A DNA stretch of 32,689 nucleotides from DAOTZR01 sp034432595 (GCA_034432595.1 DAOUBT010000059.1:1-32689); one strand, 5' to 3'. Counted from the stretch's first letter, positions 6,356-16,105 are shown. Notes: generated by a model from the sequence alone, not told the origin. A program made the numbers and translations.

Positions 6356-8821
6356 TTAGTAGCCCACAAAGATCGGCTCCACCGTGGCCTGCTCGACCAG
6401 GCCCGCCTGGATAAGCGCTTTGGCGATGCGCAGCTCCTGCCCTGCCGGGACGCGCAGACGCCGCAGGCCACCGTACAGCGGCTGCTCCGCTTCCACGCCG
6501 TACACGGCCAGGGGGATGCTCTGCGCCATGCGATTGGCGGCGAAGCGCACCAACAGGCTCCCCGGTACATAAGCCCCCGCCTCCGATGTGGCCTGCAGCG
6601 AAGATGGGGGCGCCTCAAAGACCGTGGACTTGCACTGCGGCACGCTGCTCTGCGTGCCGGTGATGACCGCCGCCGCAGCGTTGATGCGTCCGCAGCCGGA
6701 AGCCGTATCCGTGCCCGCCGTGGCGATGTCCTGCGCCGTGTCGAGCAGGGCCGCGGCCACGCGCGGCGCCGTCCAGGTGGGATAACGGCTCCAGATGAGC
6801 GCCGCTAAGGCCGCCGCGTGCGGGGTCGCCATCGAGGTACCATCCCAGCGTTGATACCCTCCACCGCGCACCGTGCTGAGAATGTCCACGCCCGGTGCGG
6901 CTACATCCACCGCCTGCCCGCGATTGGAAAAGCTGGCCACGCTGTCGTTGCTGGTGCTGGCCGCCACGCCGATGACGTAAGGGCAATTCACCGGAATGAC
7001 CGCATCCGCATTACCCCCGGCGTTGCCCGCCGCCGCGAAAACTAACACGTTGTGCTCATAAGCGTAGCTCAGCGCGTCCCGCAGGAAGGCGTACTCCGGC
7101 GCGCTGCAACGCAAGTTTTGCGCGGGGTCGCTGCCCAGGCTCAGGTTGATGATGCGCGCGCCATGGTCGGTGGCGTAATAGATGGCCTGCATCACGTCGC
7201 CGAGGGTGCCGGTGGTCTGCCCGGTTTCCGTGGGCCGCATCACCTTGAGGGCCAGAAGCTGCGCGTTCCATCCCAGGCCCGCGACGCCGCGCTGATTGTT
7301 CGTCGCCGCAGCGATAAGGCCTGCGACGTGGGTGCCGTGGCCCTGATCATCGCTCGCGTCCTCATCGTTGTTGACGAAGTCGTAGTCTATGTCGGTGCGA
7401 CATTTGCCCAGCAGGTCGGGATGCGCGTAATCCACGCCGGTATCAAGAACAGCGACAAGCACGCCATCGCCTTGCGCCGCGCTCCAGGCCAGTGGAGCCT
7501 GAATCCGCGCTAAGGCCCATTGCTGGGTATAGAGCAGGTCATTGGGCGTGCGGGGCACGAACTGAAGCGGATAGCCGCGCGTGACGAGAGGCAGGTAGAG
7601 CGCATAAGGCGGATAAGTGGGGCTGATGTCAAGCCACACGGTGACGCGCTGGACCTTTTGGGTGGCGGTCAGCGGGGCTGTAACGGTCACGGTGAGGGCG
7701 CCCTCATAGCGTCCCAGGGTCGGGGTGAGCGGTAGCCTGGGCGTGATGAAAAGCTGCGCGGGCGTGGTGCCGCTCAAGGGTGTGACGGTGAAGTTATCGC
7801 CCTGCGTCGTCACGTCCCAGGTGAGCACGTCGGCGGTGGTGGCGTTGCTGAGCGTGAGCGTGGCGCTTACAGGGATAAAGGCGGCCCGGTCAAGGGCGTA
7901 CACGAAGTTCACACGGCGCGGCAACGGGGCCAGGGCCGGACGCAGCAGCGTGATGGTGTCGCTCACCAGCACGGTGCTGCTGGCATTGCGCAGCTCAGCC
8001 CAAACGGTCCGCAAGCCCGGCTCATCCGGCAACGTCCAGCTCAGGGTGCTCTGGAAAGGCTGCCACGCGCCCCAGGTTTCGGCGTCATTGCGCAGGCGCA
8101 TCTGGGTGAAGGTGTCCGCACCGTAGAGATAGAGCTGCACCGTCGTCGTGGTGGTGCTGCTGGCATCCTGATTGATGAGCAGCGGATAGCGCGTTTCCAG
8201 ACGGCCAAAATCCACCACCCAATAGTGCTGATAGTAAGCGGTGGGGCTGTATGCATAGCCGATGCCGATTTCGCGCACGTTGGGGTCGAGCAGGTTGGCA
8301 CGATGGCCGTCATTCGCCAGCCAGGCATCGAGGACCGCATCGGGCGTGGCGTAGCCGCCGGCGATGCTCTCCGTGAGGCGCGTATAGCTGCCATAAGAGC
8401 GCGCGATGCGCGTATACCAGGGACATACAAAGGTGAGTTGGTTGTCAATCCAGTCGTAGGTGTCGTACTGGAAGTAGGCATCCTCAACCAGGTCGCGGGC
8501 GTGGAAACGCGCGGATTGGAGCAGGCCGGGATGGCGTTTAAGCGGGGGCAGGGCGTTTTCTGCGCGGCGCTGATTGATGCGCGCGAGCAGCTCCTCCTCG
8601 AACGCAGGCGAGGCAGCAGGAAGCGGGGTATCTGTACCGCATCCGCTGGAACAGGGGGCAGCGTGCCCCCCTGCCGCGTGGACGGGGGGAAGCAGCGCGC
8701 CCGCCTGCTCCTGCGCAGCGCCACGTGGGGCCAGGACAAGGGTCATGGCGCACAGCAGACCGAGTAAAATGAGCAGACGCCATCCGGGTTGCCTGCTGCT
8801 AAAGTGGAAAGCGGGTATCAT
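6356..8821 (-). CDS. Secreted CAP-domain/subtilisin (S8) fusion protease
   Basis: This 821-residue protein has a signal peptide (hydrophobic core about 15-30, cleavage near AAQ). Residues 73-207 form a CAP/SCP domain (RINQRRAENALPPLK, then ANDGHRANLLDP and YWVVDFGR). Residues 225-400 are Ig-like beta segments ending in an ALYLPLVTR motif (407-415). A subtilisin domain follows with Asp460 (DTG), His495 (HGTH), the oxyanion-hole Asn600 and Ser663 (GTSMATPH), a complete catalytic set. The last 70 residues (751-819: YVPGSLLVRF, LRRLRVPAGQELRIA, VEPIFVG) resemble the N-terminal pro-domain of subtilases but sit at the C-terminus. The internal YLPLVTR, normally a chain end in this window, suggests fusion of a complete secreted CAP protein to a protease. 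It lies 43 bp after der and converges with pduO. Start at 8821 follows a distant GAGGGG. Confidence 0.88.
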   Translation of the reverse strand: MIPAFHFSSRQPGWRLLILLGLLCAMTLVLAPRGAAQEQAGALLPPVHAAGGHAAPCSSGCGTDTPLPAASPAFEEELLARINQRRAENALPPLKRHPGLLQSARFHARDLVEDAYFQYDTYDWIDNQLTFVCPWYTRIARSYGSYTRLTESIAGGYATPDAVLDAWLANDGHRANLLDPNVREIGIGYAYSPTAYYQHYWVVDFGRLETRYPLLINQDASSTTTTTVQLYLYGADTFTQMRLRNDAETWGAWQPFQSTLSWTLPDEPGLRTVWAELRNASSTVLVSDTITLLRPALAPLPRRVNFVYALDRAAFIPVSATLTLSNATTADVLTWDVTTQGDNFTVTPLSGTTPAQLFITPRLPLTPTLGRYEGALTVTVTAPLTATQKVQRVTVWLDISPTYPPYALYLPLVTRGYPLQFVPRTPNDLLYTQQWALARIQAPLAWSAAQGDGVLVAVLDTGVDYAHPDLLGKCRTDIDYDFVNNDEDASDDQGHGTHVAGLIAAATNNQRGVAGLGWNAQLLALKVMRPTETGQTTGTLGDVMQAIYYATDHGARIINLSLGSDPAQNLRCSAPEYAFLRDALSYAYEHNVLVFAAAGNAGGNADAVIPVNCPYVIGVAASTSNDSVASFSNRGQAVDVAAPGVDILSTVRGGGYQRWDGTSMATPHAAALAALIWSRYPTWTAPRVAAALLDTAQDIATAGTDTASGCGRINAAAAVITGTQSSVPQCKSTVFEAPPSSLQATSEAGAYVPGSLLVRFAANRMAQSIPLAVYGVEAEQPLYGGLRRLRVPAGQELRIAKALIQAGLVEQATVEPIFVGY

Positions 8822-8864
8822 CGCGTTTTATGCCCCTCTCATGCGCTGCGCTGTGATGAGCCGA

Positions 8865-10271
8865 TCACTTTTTCTGGGCGGGCTTTTTCTTTTCGTGTCC
8901 GCGGAACAGCATCCGAATCGGCGTGCCAGGGAAGGGATACAGCTCGCGGATGCGGTTTTCCAGGAAGCGCTCGTAGGAAAAGTGCATCAGCTTCGGGTCG
9001 TTGACGAAAAAGACAAAGGTCGGTGGGGCCACCGACACCTGGGTGACGTAGTAAATCTTGAATTGCCGTCCGCGCACGTTGGCCGGCGGCACATCGGCAG
9101 TGACGCGGTGCACCAGGTCGTTGAGCTGCCCCGTGCTCAGGCGCTGATAGCGCGCTTCCACAACCTCAATGGCTGTGGGCAGGACGCGCTCGATGTTCTT
9201 GCCCGTGAGGGCAGAGATGAAGAGAATCGGCACGTAAGGCATGAATTTCAGCTCGTAGCGCACTTTCTCCTCGAAGGCTTGCTGGTCGCGTCGTACCTCC
9301 GCCGAGACGGCATCCCATTTGTTCACCAGCACTACGGCGCTCACCCCGGAGTCCATGATGAGGCCCGCGACATGCGCATCCTGCGCGGTGATGCCCTCGG
9401 TCGCATCCAGCACCAGCAAGGCCACATCGGCGCGTTCCAGGGCGCGCGCGGCGCGCAGGACGCTGAACTTTTCCACGCCCGGCTCGATGTGGCCACGGCG
9501 ACGGATGCCCGCCGTGTCAATCAGGGTGAGCTTGCGCCCTTCCCATTCCAGCGGCGTATCTAAGGCGTCGCGCGTGGTGCCAGGGATGTCGCTGACGATA
9601 GCGCGCGGCTGTCCCAACAGGCGGTTGAGCAGCGAGGACTTGCCCACATTGGGACGGCCCAGGATGGCGATGGCAATCTCATCCCCCAAAGTTTCTTTTT
9701 CCACTTCTGGCGTCTCGGGGGGCAGGGCGGCGACGACATCATCCATCAGGTCGGCCAAATCCACGCCACCCTGCAAGGCGGAGATGGTGTAGAGGTGCTC
9801 GAAGCCCAGCTCGTAGAACTCCAGGGCTTGCTGACGGCGCAGCTCGCTTTCGGCCTTGTTGGCGACGACGAAGACGGGCTTGGGCGTGCGCCGCAGCAGG
9901 TCGGCGACTTCCCGATCTGCGCCGGTGATGCCGGTCTGCGCATCCACCAGGAAGAGAATCACATCCGCTTCCTCGATGGCCTGCTCGGCCTGCGCGCGGA
10001 TCAGGGGGATGAACTGCGCCGAGTCCTCGGTGAGCACCTGCACCGGTCCGGGACGGCGCCCCGCCATGACGGTGGGCGGTAACACCTCGATCCCACCCGT
10101 ATCAACCAGCGTGAAGAAGCGGCCATTCCATTCCGCCTCGGCGATAATGCGGTCGCGCGTCGTGCCGGGAATGTCGCTGACCACGGCACGGCGCTCGCCA
10201 ATCAGACGGTTAAATAACGTGGATTTGCCCACATTGGGACGACCTACAATAGCTACAACCGGTTTTGGCAT
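8865..10271 (-). CDS. der: Ribosome-assembly GTPase Der (EngA)
   Basis: Der has two tandem GTPase domains and a KH-like C-terminus and acts in 50S subunit maturation. Here domain 1 has GRPNVGKS (10-17), the switch DIPGTTRD (33-40), DTGG (57-60) and NKAE (138-141). Domain 2 has GRPNVGKS (205-212), DTAG (252-255) and NKWD (317-320). The KH-like region covers about 370-456 and ends in a basic tail KKKPAQKK. The G4 motif of domain 1 is NKAE, not NKxD, a variant known in some Der lineages. Residues about 60-90 between DTGG and the next helix form a longer loop than in E. coli. The 468-residue length is otherwise typical. It follows the sensor kinase gene by 30 bp with a GAGG site, so it is probably co-transcribed with it. 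Confidence 0.97.
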   Translation of the reverse strand: MPKPVVAIVGRPNVGKSTLFNRLIGERRAVVSDIPGTTRDRIIAEAEWNGRFFTLVDTGGIEVLPPTVMAGRRPGPVQVLTEDSAQFIPLIRAQAEQAIEEADVILFLVDAQTGITGADREVADLLRRTPKPVFVVANKAESELRRQQALEFYELGFEHLYTISALQGGVDLADLMDDVVAALPPETPEVEKETLGDEIAIAILGRPNVGKSSLLNRLLGQPRAIVSDIPGTTRDALDTPLEWEGRKLTLIDTAGIRRRGHIEPGVEKFSVLRAARALERADVALLVLDATEGITAQDAHVAGLIMDSGVSAVVLVNKWDAVSAEVRRDQQAFEEKVRYELKFMPYVPILFISALTGKNIERVLPTAIEVVEARYQRLSTGQLNDLVHRVTADVPPANVRGRQFKIYYVTQVSVAPPTFVFFVNDPKLMHFSYERFLENRIRELYPFPGTPIRMLFRGHEKKKPAQKK

Positions 10272-10301
10272 CGTTAGCCTCGCTTTGACTCCAAAGAATT
10301 A

Positions 10302-12212
10302 TTATCGGATCAGGGCCGGCAGGATAAAGCTGAAGGTGCTCCCCTGTCCGGGCACGCTTTCTACCCAAATGCGGCCCCGGTGTTTTTCGATGATGGATTT
10401 GACAATGGCCAATCCCAGGCCCACGCCGGGGATGTGTTGCGTTTCAGACGTCTTGACGCGGTAAAACCGCTCAAAAAGACGCGATTGCGCTTCCGGTGGG
10501 ATACCGTAGCCGGTATCGTGCACGGAGACCAGGACATGCGCCTCCTCGCGGCGGGCCGTGACCTCAATCCAGCCGCCGCGGGGCGTGTACTTGATGGCGT
10601 TGCTGATCAGGTTTTCCATCACCTGCCGCAATCGGCGCGGATTCCCCTGTACCCACAGGGTTTGAGACGGGCGCTGCCAGCGCAGTTGCAGGCCGGCGCG
10701 CTGGATTTGCGGATACAAGGCCTCGCACACCTCCTGAATGATGTCATCGAGCCGACAGGGCGAAAGTTCCGCATCATAACCGGCCTCAATGCGCCCAATC
10801 TCCAGCAGGTCGCCGATGAGGGCCGTAATGTAAGTGAGGCTCTCTTGCGCCCGGTTGAGAAATTCCTGCTGTTGCGGCGTGAGACTACCCGCGCGCGGCA
10901 GCAACTCGATATACCCCTGTACGGCGGTGAGGGGGGTGCGCAGGTCGTGCGACACCATGAACACGAACTCGGATTTCAGGCGGTCCAGCTCTTTGAAGTG
11001 CGTCACATCCTGCATGATGATGAGCCGCCCCACCCCGTTGATGTCGGTCACCTGCGCGTTGAAGGTGCGCCCATCCGCGAGCTTGATTTCAAAGGGATGC
11101 GCGCCACCTTCCGCGGAGGCGGGGGAAGGACGCAACAGGGTGAGCACATCGGGATGCCGCAGCACGGTCATCACATCTTTCCCCTGCGCGTCGGGCGGAA
11201 TGAGGAAAGCCTCCGCAGCGGCCTCGCTCCACAGCGTGAGGGTGTTATCCGGTGCGACCAGCAAAATCACTTCGTGCGCATGACGCAAGAGGCTGCGCAG
11301 ACGCGCCTGTTCTTCATTGACAGCAGTGAACAGGCGCGCGTTCTCGATGGCTAAAGTGGCCATGTCGGCCATGGCGCTCAACACGTCTTGATGCGAGTAA
11401 TCGAATTCCTGCGGGCGCTGTCGGTTGACCACACCCAACACCCCGTACCTTGGGCGGTGCTGATGGCGTAACGGAACGTAGAGCAGGGCGCGCACCAGGT
11501 AGCCGGTGGCTACCAGGGTTTCACGTTCCAACAGGGCGGGCTGTCCGCTTTCCAGTACCTGCCAGGCCACCCGGTCATTAACCGCCATGTCCAGTTGCCG
11601 CGCGCCACCTGGATCGTAAAGAGCACGCAGATAAAGCTGATCGCCTTCTCGCAGCAGAATAAACCCTTCTTCCGCGTGCGTGAGCTGAACGGCTGCCGTA
11701 ACAATGCGCTGCAACACCTCGCTCAAATCCAGGGATGCGGTGATGGATTGGCTGATCGTGTAGAGCGTTTGCAGCTCCTCCAGACGTGCCTTCAGGGAAG
11801 CGGCGGTTTTGTCGAGATCAGAACGGAGTTCCTGTCCATCCGAAAGCGCGCGGCTGTGGTCTATGAGCTGCTGCACCAGCGAAAACGTGCTTTCGTCGTA
11901 AGGATAGGGCAATAAGCCGATGGCTTTCATCTGCACCAGCAACGTGGCGATGGAAGAAAGCGTGGCCGGATGCGGCACAAGCAGTGCCGTCGGAACGTGC
12001 TGCGACCAGGCGCGCGCTTCCTCCAACAGGTCACGCGCGCTCAGGTAGAGCGCGTCCACCAGCAACAACGCCACCACGTCCTGCCGCAAAAGAGAGCGAA
12101 GCGCCGTTACCGTAGCCACATGACGCACGCTGAAACCGGCAGGAAGACAGGGTTGCAAGTCTTCCGCCAGGTGGGCGTCACGGCTCAACACAGCTAAGGT
12201 AGTTTTCTCCAC
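10302..12212 (-). CDS. Soluble sensor histidine kinase: pseudo-receiver, GAF, PAS, HisKA, HATPase
   Basis: This 636-residue protein starts with GTG after a GAGGA site. It has no membrane segment, so it senses a cytoplasmic signal. Domains: a receiver-like N-terminus (1-120) in which Asp53 aligns with a phospho-acceptor, but the acidic pocket and the conserved Lys are not evident; a coiled coil; a GAF domain (about 155-295); a PAS-like domain (about 305-405); HisKA with His422 in VSHDLRTP; and a GHKL ATPase with N-box NLISN (534-538), DTGYG (566-570) and GVGLGLAI (596-603). No response regulator is adjacent, which makes it an orphan kinase. It lies between dnaE and der on one strand, so expression may follow replication and growth genes. 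The signal and target are unknown. Confidence 0.93.
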   Translation of the reverse strand: MEKTTLAVLSRDAHLAEDLQPCLPAGFSVRHVATVTALRSLLRQDVVALLLVDALYLSARDLLEEARAWSQHVPTALLVPHPATLSSIATLLVQMKAIGLLPYPYDESTFSLVQQLIDHSRALSDGQELRSDLDKTAASLKARLEELQTLYTISQSITASLDLSEVLQRIVTAAVQLTHAEEGFILLREGDQLYLRALYDPGGARQLDMAVNDRVAWQVLESGQPALLERETLVATGYLVRALLYVPLRHQHRPRYGVLGVVNRQRPQEFDYSHQDVLSAMADMATLAIENARLFTAVNEEQARLRSLLRHAHEVILLVAPDNTLTLWSEAAAEAFLIPPDAQGKDVMTVLRHPDVLTLLRPSPASAEGGAHPFEIKLADGRTFNAQVTDINGVGRLIIMQDVTHFKELDRLKSEFVFMVSHDLRTPLTAVQGYIELLPRAGSLTPQQQEFLNRAQESLTYITALIGDLLEIGRIEAGYDAELSPCRLDDIIQEVCEALYPQIQRAGLQLRWQRPSQTLWVQGNPRRLRQVMENLISNAIKYTPRGGWIEVTARREEAHVLVSVHDTGYGIPPEAQSRLFERFYRVKTSETQHIPGVGLGLAIVKSIIEKHRGRIWVESVPGQGSTFSFILPALIR

Positions 12213-12361
12213 GTTCCAGAATCCTCAAAGCTACTCCAATAACCCAATTCAACAACCGTCCCTGACGGGCCTTCAGATGAGCGTCCATGCCTTTCAAAAG
12301 CCTGATAGCGACCGTCTGACGCACTTTCAACCGCCTCTGCGAAACGCACGGTCCGGCAGGG

Positions 12362-15300
12362 TCATGCTGTCTTGATGATATCCACGCTCCCCGACGCCCC
12401 CAACAATTGTTGCAGTTGAAGCCGCAAAGAAGGGCTATCACTCGTCGTCTGATTGGGGAAACTTAAAATGCGCCGGCCCTGCGGCGTACCGTTTTCCAGC
12501 TCGATAACAAAGCTATCCTGTCCCGGCGTGCGCGTGAGCAGCGCGTGCACTTTTTGCAGCAGCGCATAATCGCGTCCATGATCCCCTGTGCGTTTGATGG
12601 TCACGCGCACCGTGACCGGCTGCGGTGTGGGTGGCTCCGGTGCCTTCGCCCCGGCAACCGGCGGCACCCCGCCGAATTCCCAATCCTCCGGCGGCGGGGG
12701 CATCCAGTCGGTGTCGGGCGGCATCCATGCCTCCGGTGGTGGCGGACCGTAAGCGACGCCGCGTTCGCGCAGCGCCATGCCGTTGCCGTTGGGAATCTCC
12801 ACCGTGCCCTGTGTTGCCGCTTCCGCATCGCGCAGCCAATCTACCAGCAGGGCGTGCTCCTCGCCGCCGTTGCGAGCATCCAGCTTTCCGCCGGCCAACA
12901 CGTTATGCCCCTCATCGAGCAGCGTTTTGCACTCCTCCAGCGTGCGCGGGAACAAGACCAAATCCAGGCTACCATCCGATCCCTCGATGGTGACGAAAGC
13001 CATCGTATCGCCCTTTTTGGTCTGCACGCGGCGCACACGGCGGATTTGTCCGACCACGCGCACCGCCTGCCCCGGCGGCAAATCAGCAATCTCCCCCAGC
13101 GTGCCGGTAATCAAGTCCAGCTTCCGCAGGCTTGTCTCGATTTCCACCAGGGGATGATAGGAGAGATACGTCCCCAACAGATCCTTCTCCCATGCCAAAT
13201 CCTCATGGGGTTTGGTCGAGGGGGGGCGCGCCGGCACATCCAATTTGAAGGGGGCGCTTCCCAGTACCTCGAACAGCGACATTTGCCCCACATCCTGCGC
13301 AGCGTGACGTTGCGCACTGACGGCCATCATCTGATCAAGCATCACAAGCATGACCGAACGAGGAAGCGCGAACACGTCCAGCGCCCCGCTTTGAATCAGG
13401 CATTCCAGCACGCGGCGGTTGATTTTGCGCAAATCCACGCGCTCGACGAAATCCTCCAGGGAGCGGAAAGGACGGTCGCCGCGCGCTTCCAGGATAAGGC
13501 GCACCGCATCATCCCCGACGTTTTTGATGGCACCCAACCCATAGCGGATTTGCGCGCTGCCATCGGGCAGGTCCTCAATCGCAAATTCAAGCTGCGAGCG
13601 GTTGACGCACGGCCCCGCCACCTTGAGGCCAGACCGCCGGGCATCGCTGACCAGAAACCCCAGTTTTTCGATGTTGCCGCGTTCCGTCGTCATCAACGCG
13701 GCCATAAATTCCAGCGGATAGTGGGCCTTGAGATAGGCCGTCTGAGCGGTGATGACCGCGTAGTCGGTAGCGTGCGCGCGGTTGAAGCCGTAGCGCGCGA
13801 AGAACTCGATGTCACCCCAGACGGCTTCCGAGACTTCGGTCGGGATGCCGCGCTGCAAGGCCCCCTCCACGAACATCTTGTGGTGCTTTTCCATCAAGTC
13901 CTTCTTTTTCTTCGCCACCGCCTTGCGGATGCCATCCGCTTCGCCCGGTTCGTAGCCCGCCATGGCTACCGCAATCTGCATGATTTGCTCTTGATAAACG
14001 CAAATCCCGTATGTATCGCCCAAAATGTCCGCCAGAAGGGGATGGTGGTACTTGACCTCCTCCCTGCCGTGCATCCGGTTAATGTAACTGGGTATTTGTT
14101 CCATCGGGCCCGGGCGATAGAGAGCGAGCACGGCGACAATATGCTGAAACTGCGAGGGCTTCATGTCCTGCAACACGCGCCGCATCCCCGCTCCTTCCAC
14201 CTGAAAGACGCCCGTAGTGTTGCCCGATGCTAACAGCTCGTACAACTTCGCCACGTCGCGATCGCGCTCCGGATCCTCCGGCACGCGCTCGTAGGGGATG
14301 GTCTTCAAATCGAGCTTGCGGCCATGCCGTTTCTCAATCCATTCGCAGGCCTTGCGCATCTGCGTGAGCGTGCGCAGCCCCAAAAAGTCCACCTTGAGCA
14401 TCCCCAACACATCGAGGTTTTCCATCTCCCACTGCGTGACCACGCCGATGCTGCTTTCTTCGCCGTTTTCCCCGCGCGTCGGACGGTGCAGCGGGAGATA
14501 ATTGACCAGTGGTATATCCGAAATGACCACGCCGGCGGCATGGGTACTGGCATGACGTGCCACGCCCTCTAATTGCGAGGCCGTATCCAGCAGCTTTCGG
14601 ATGTTCTTATCGCTGTCATAAAGCTCCTTCAGCTCCGAAACCTGCTCTAAAGCCTCTTTGATGCTGACGGGCTTGCCCGGCACATTGGGAATGTAGCGCG
14701 CGACCTTATCCACATCGCTCAGGGGAATATCGAGCGCGCGCCCCACATCGCGCACCGCGGCGCGCGCCCCCAGCGTTCCAAAGGTAATGATTTGCGCCAC
14801 GTTATCCTTGCCGTAACGCTGTACCGTGTAGGCAATCAATTCCTCGCGCCTGTCGTCCGGGAAGTCCAGGTCAATATCCGGCATGGAAATGCGCCCCGGA
14901 TTGAGGAAGCGCTCAAACATCAACCGGTTGCGGATGGGATCCACTGAGGTGATGCCCAGGGTGTAAGCTACCACACTCCCGGCGCCGGAACCGCGCACGT
15001 TCCACCAGATATCACGTTCCTGCGCCGCGCGGATAAGGTCCCACACGATGAGGAAGTAATCATCGAACCCCATGCGATGGATGATGCCCAGCTCATACTC
15101 CAGGCGATCGCGAATCACGGGATCGTCAGCGCGCGCGCCGTAACGGGTGCGCAGCCCTTCTTCGCACAGCGCACGCAAATAGGATTGGGAATCGCCGCAA
15201 TCATCCGGCACCGGGAAGCGAGGCAGGTGATAAGGAGGCGCGAACGTGATGGTCACATCACAGCTTTCGGCGATGCGCAGCGTGTTGGTGATGGCCTCCG

Positions 15301-16066
15301 GCACTTCGCGGAACAGCTCCGCCATTTCCTCCGCCGAACGCATGTAATACGAAGGGTCGCTCATGCGCATCCGATCCGGCGCAGACACCGTCTTGCCGGT
15401 CTGAATGCACAACAGCACATCGTGGACATCGGCTTGCTCGCGCAGCGCGTAATGGATGTCATTGGTTGCCACCAGCGGGACCTCCATCTCGCGCGCCAAC
15501 AGCACCAGTCGCCGATAAGCATCCTCCAGATCGGGCAGGTCGTGGGATTGCAGTTCCAGGTAATACCGGCCGGGGAAACGTTCGCGATACCAGGTAACGG
15601 CGGCACGCGCGGCCTCCTCATTGCCATCCTTGAGGTGACGCAAGATTTCCCCCGCCCCGCACGCCGAAAGCACAATCAGACCCTCGCTGTACTGCTCCAG
15701 CACCTCTTTATCAATGCGTGGCTTATAATAAAAGCCCTCCAATTGGGCGATGCTGGCCAGTTTGAGCAGGTTGAGATACCCCGTCTGGTTTTGCGCCAAC
15801 AGGACGAGATGATAAGGTGAGCCTTCGTCACGACTGCGGTTGAAGCGTGAGGTGCGCGCAACGTAGGTCTCCATGCCGATGATGGGCTTAATCCCCGCAT
15901 CTTTGCAGGCCCGGTAAAAGTCCACAATGCCGTACATGGCGCCATGGTCGGTTAAGGCCAGGGCGGGCATGCCCAATTCCGCTGCCCGTTTGGCGAGCAC
16001 TTTGGGACTGCTCAGGCCATCCAGCAGCGAGAAATCACTATGGGTATGGAGATGGACAAACGACAT
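12362..16066 (-). CDS. dnaE: DNA polymerase III alpha subunit
   Basis: This 1234-residue replicative polymerase subunit starts at an ATG after GAGGTCGCC. The PHP domain (1 to about 210) keeps metal-ligand motifs HLHTH (5-9), TDHG (39-42) and NDIH (202-205), so it may retain proofreading activity, unlike the decayed E. coli PHP. The family-C palm has VRGSGAGS (357-364) and PDIDLDF (396-402) with the catalytic Asp pair 397/399. An OB-fold comes later (VRVVGQIRRV and following). The C-terminus is unusual: a proline-rich linker carries WMPPDTDWMPPPPEDW, then a compact domain of about 90 residues follows. That region is where DnaE normally contacts clamp and tau. parB lies 39 bp upstream and the sensor kinase 149 bp downstream, all on one strand. 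Confidence 0.97.
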   Translation of the reverse strand: MSFVHLHTHSDFSLLDGLSSPKVLAKRAAELGMPALALTDHGAMYGIVDFYRACKDAGIKPIIGMETYVARTSRFNRSRDEGSPYHLVLLAQNQTGYLNLLKLASIAQLEGFYYKPRIDKEVLEQYSEGLIVLSACGAGEILRHLKDGNEEAARAAVTWYRERFPGRYYLELQSHDLPDLEDAYRRLVLLAREMEVPLVATNDIHYALREQADVHDVLLCIQTGKTVSAPDRMRMSDPSYYMRSAEEMAELFREVPEAITNTLRIAESCDVTITFAPPYHLPRFPVPDDCGDSQSYLRALCEEGLRTRYGARADDPVIRDRLEYELGIIHRMGFDDYFLIVWDLIRAAQERDIWWNVRGSGAGSVVAYTLGITSVDPIRNRLMFERFLNPGRISMPDIDLDFPDDRREELIAYTVQRYGKDNVAQIITFGTLGARAAVRDVGRALDIPLSDVDKVARYIPNVPGKPVSIKEALEQVSELKELYDSDKNIRKLLDTASQLEGVARHASTHAAGVVISDIPLVNYLPLHRPTRGENGEESSIGVVTQWEMENLDVLGMLKVDFLGLRTLTQMRKACEWIEKRHGRKLDLKTIPYERVPEDPERDRDVAKLYELLASGNTTGVFQVEGAGMRRVLQDMKPSQFQHIVAVLALYRPGPMEQIPSYINRMHGREEVKYHHPLLADILGDTYGICVYQEQIMQIAVAMAGYEPGEADGIRKAVAKKKKDLMEKHHKMFVEGALQRGIPTEVSEAVWGDIEFFARYGFNRAHATDYAVITAQTAYLKAHYPLEFMAALMTTERGNIEKLGFLVSDARRSGLKVAGPCVNRSQLEFAIEDLPDGSAQIRYGLGAIKNVGDDAVRLILEARGDRPFRSLEDFVERVDLRKINRRVLECLIQSGALDVFALPRSVMLVMLDQMMAVSAQRHAAQDVGQMSLFEVLGSAPFKLDVPARPPSTKPHEDLAWEKDLLGTYLSYHPLVEIETSLRKLDLITGTLGEIADLPPGQAVRVVGQIRRVRRVQTKKGDTMAFVTIEGSDGSLDLVLFPRTLEECKTLLDEGHNVLAGGKLDARNGGEEHALLVDWLRDAEAATQGTVEIPNGNGMALRERGVAYGPPPPEAWMPPDTDWMPPPPEDWEFGGVPPVAGAKAPEPPTPQPVTVRVTIKRTGDHGRDYALLQKVHALLTRTPGQDSFVIELENGTPQGRRILSFPNQTTSDSPSLRLQLQQLLGASGSVDIIKTA

Positions 16067-16105
16067 GGCGACCTCATCCGTGAGCGCGCAGCGTTGGGCG
16101 ACAGC

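Noticed and set aside
8865..10271. NKAE in place of NKxD in the first GTPase domain of Der as a sign of lost function
   Set aside because: This variant occurs in functional Der proteins of other lineages and all other G motifs are intact.
12178..12441. Small basic helical ORF between dnaE and the sensor kinase
   Set aside because: It overlaps both neighbouring coding regions, has no Shine-Dalgarno site, and its best part simply fills the 149-bp gap.
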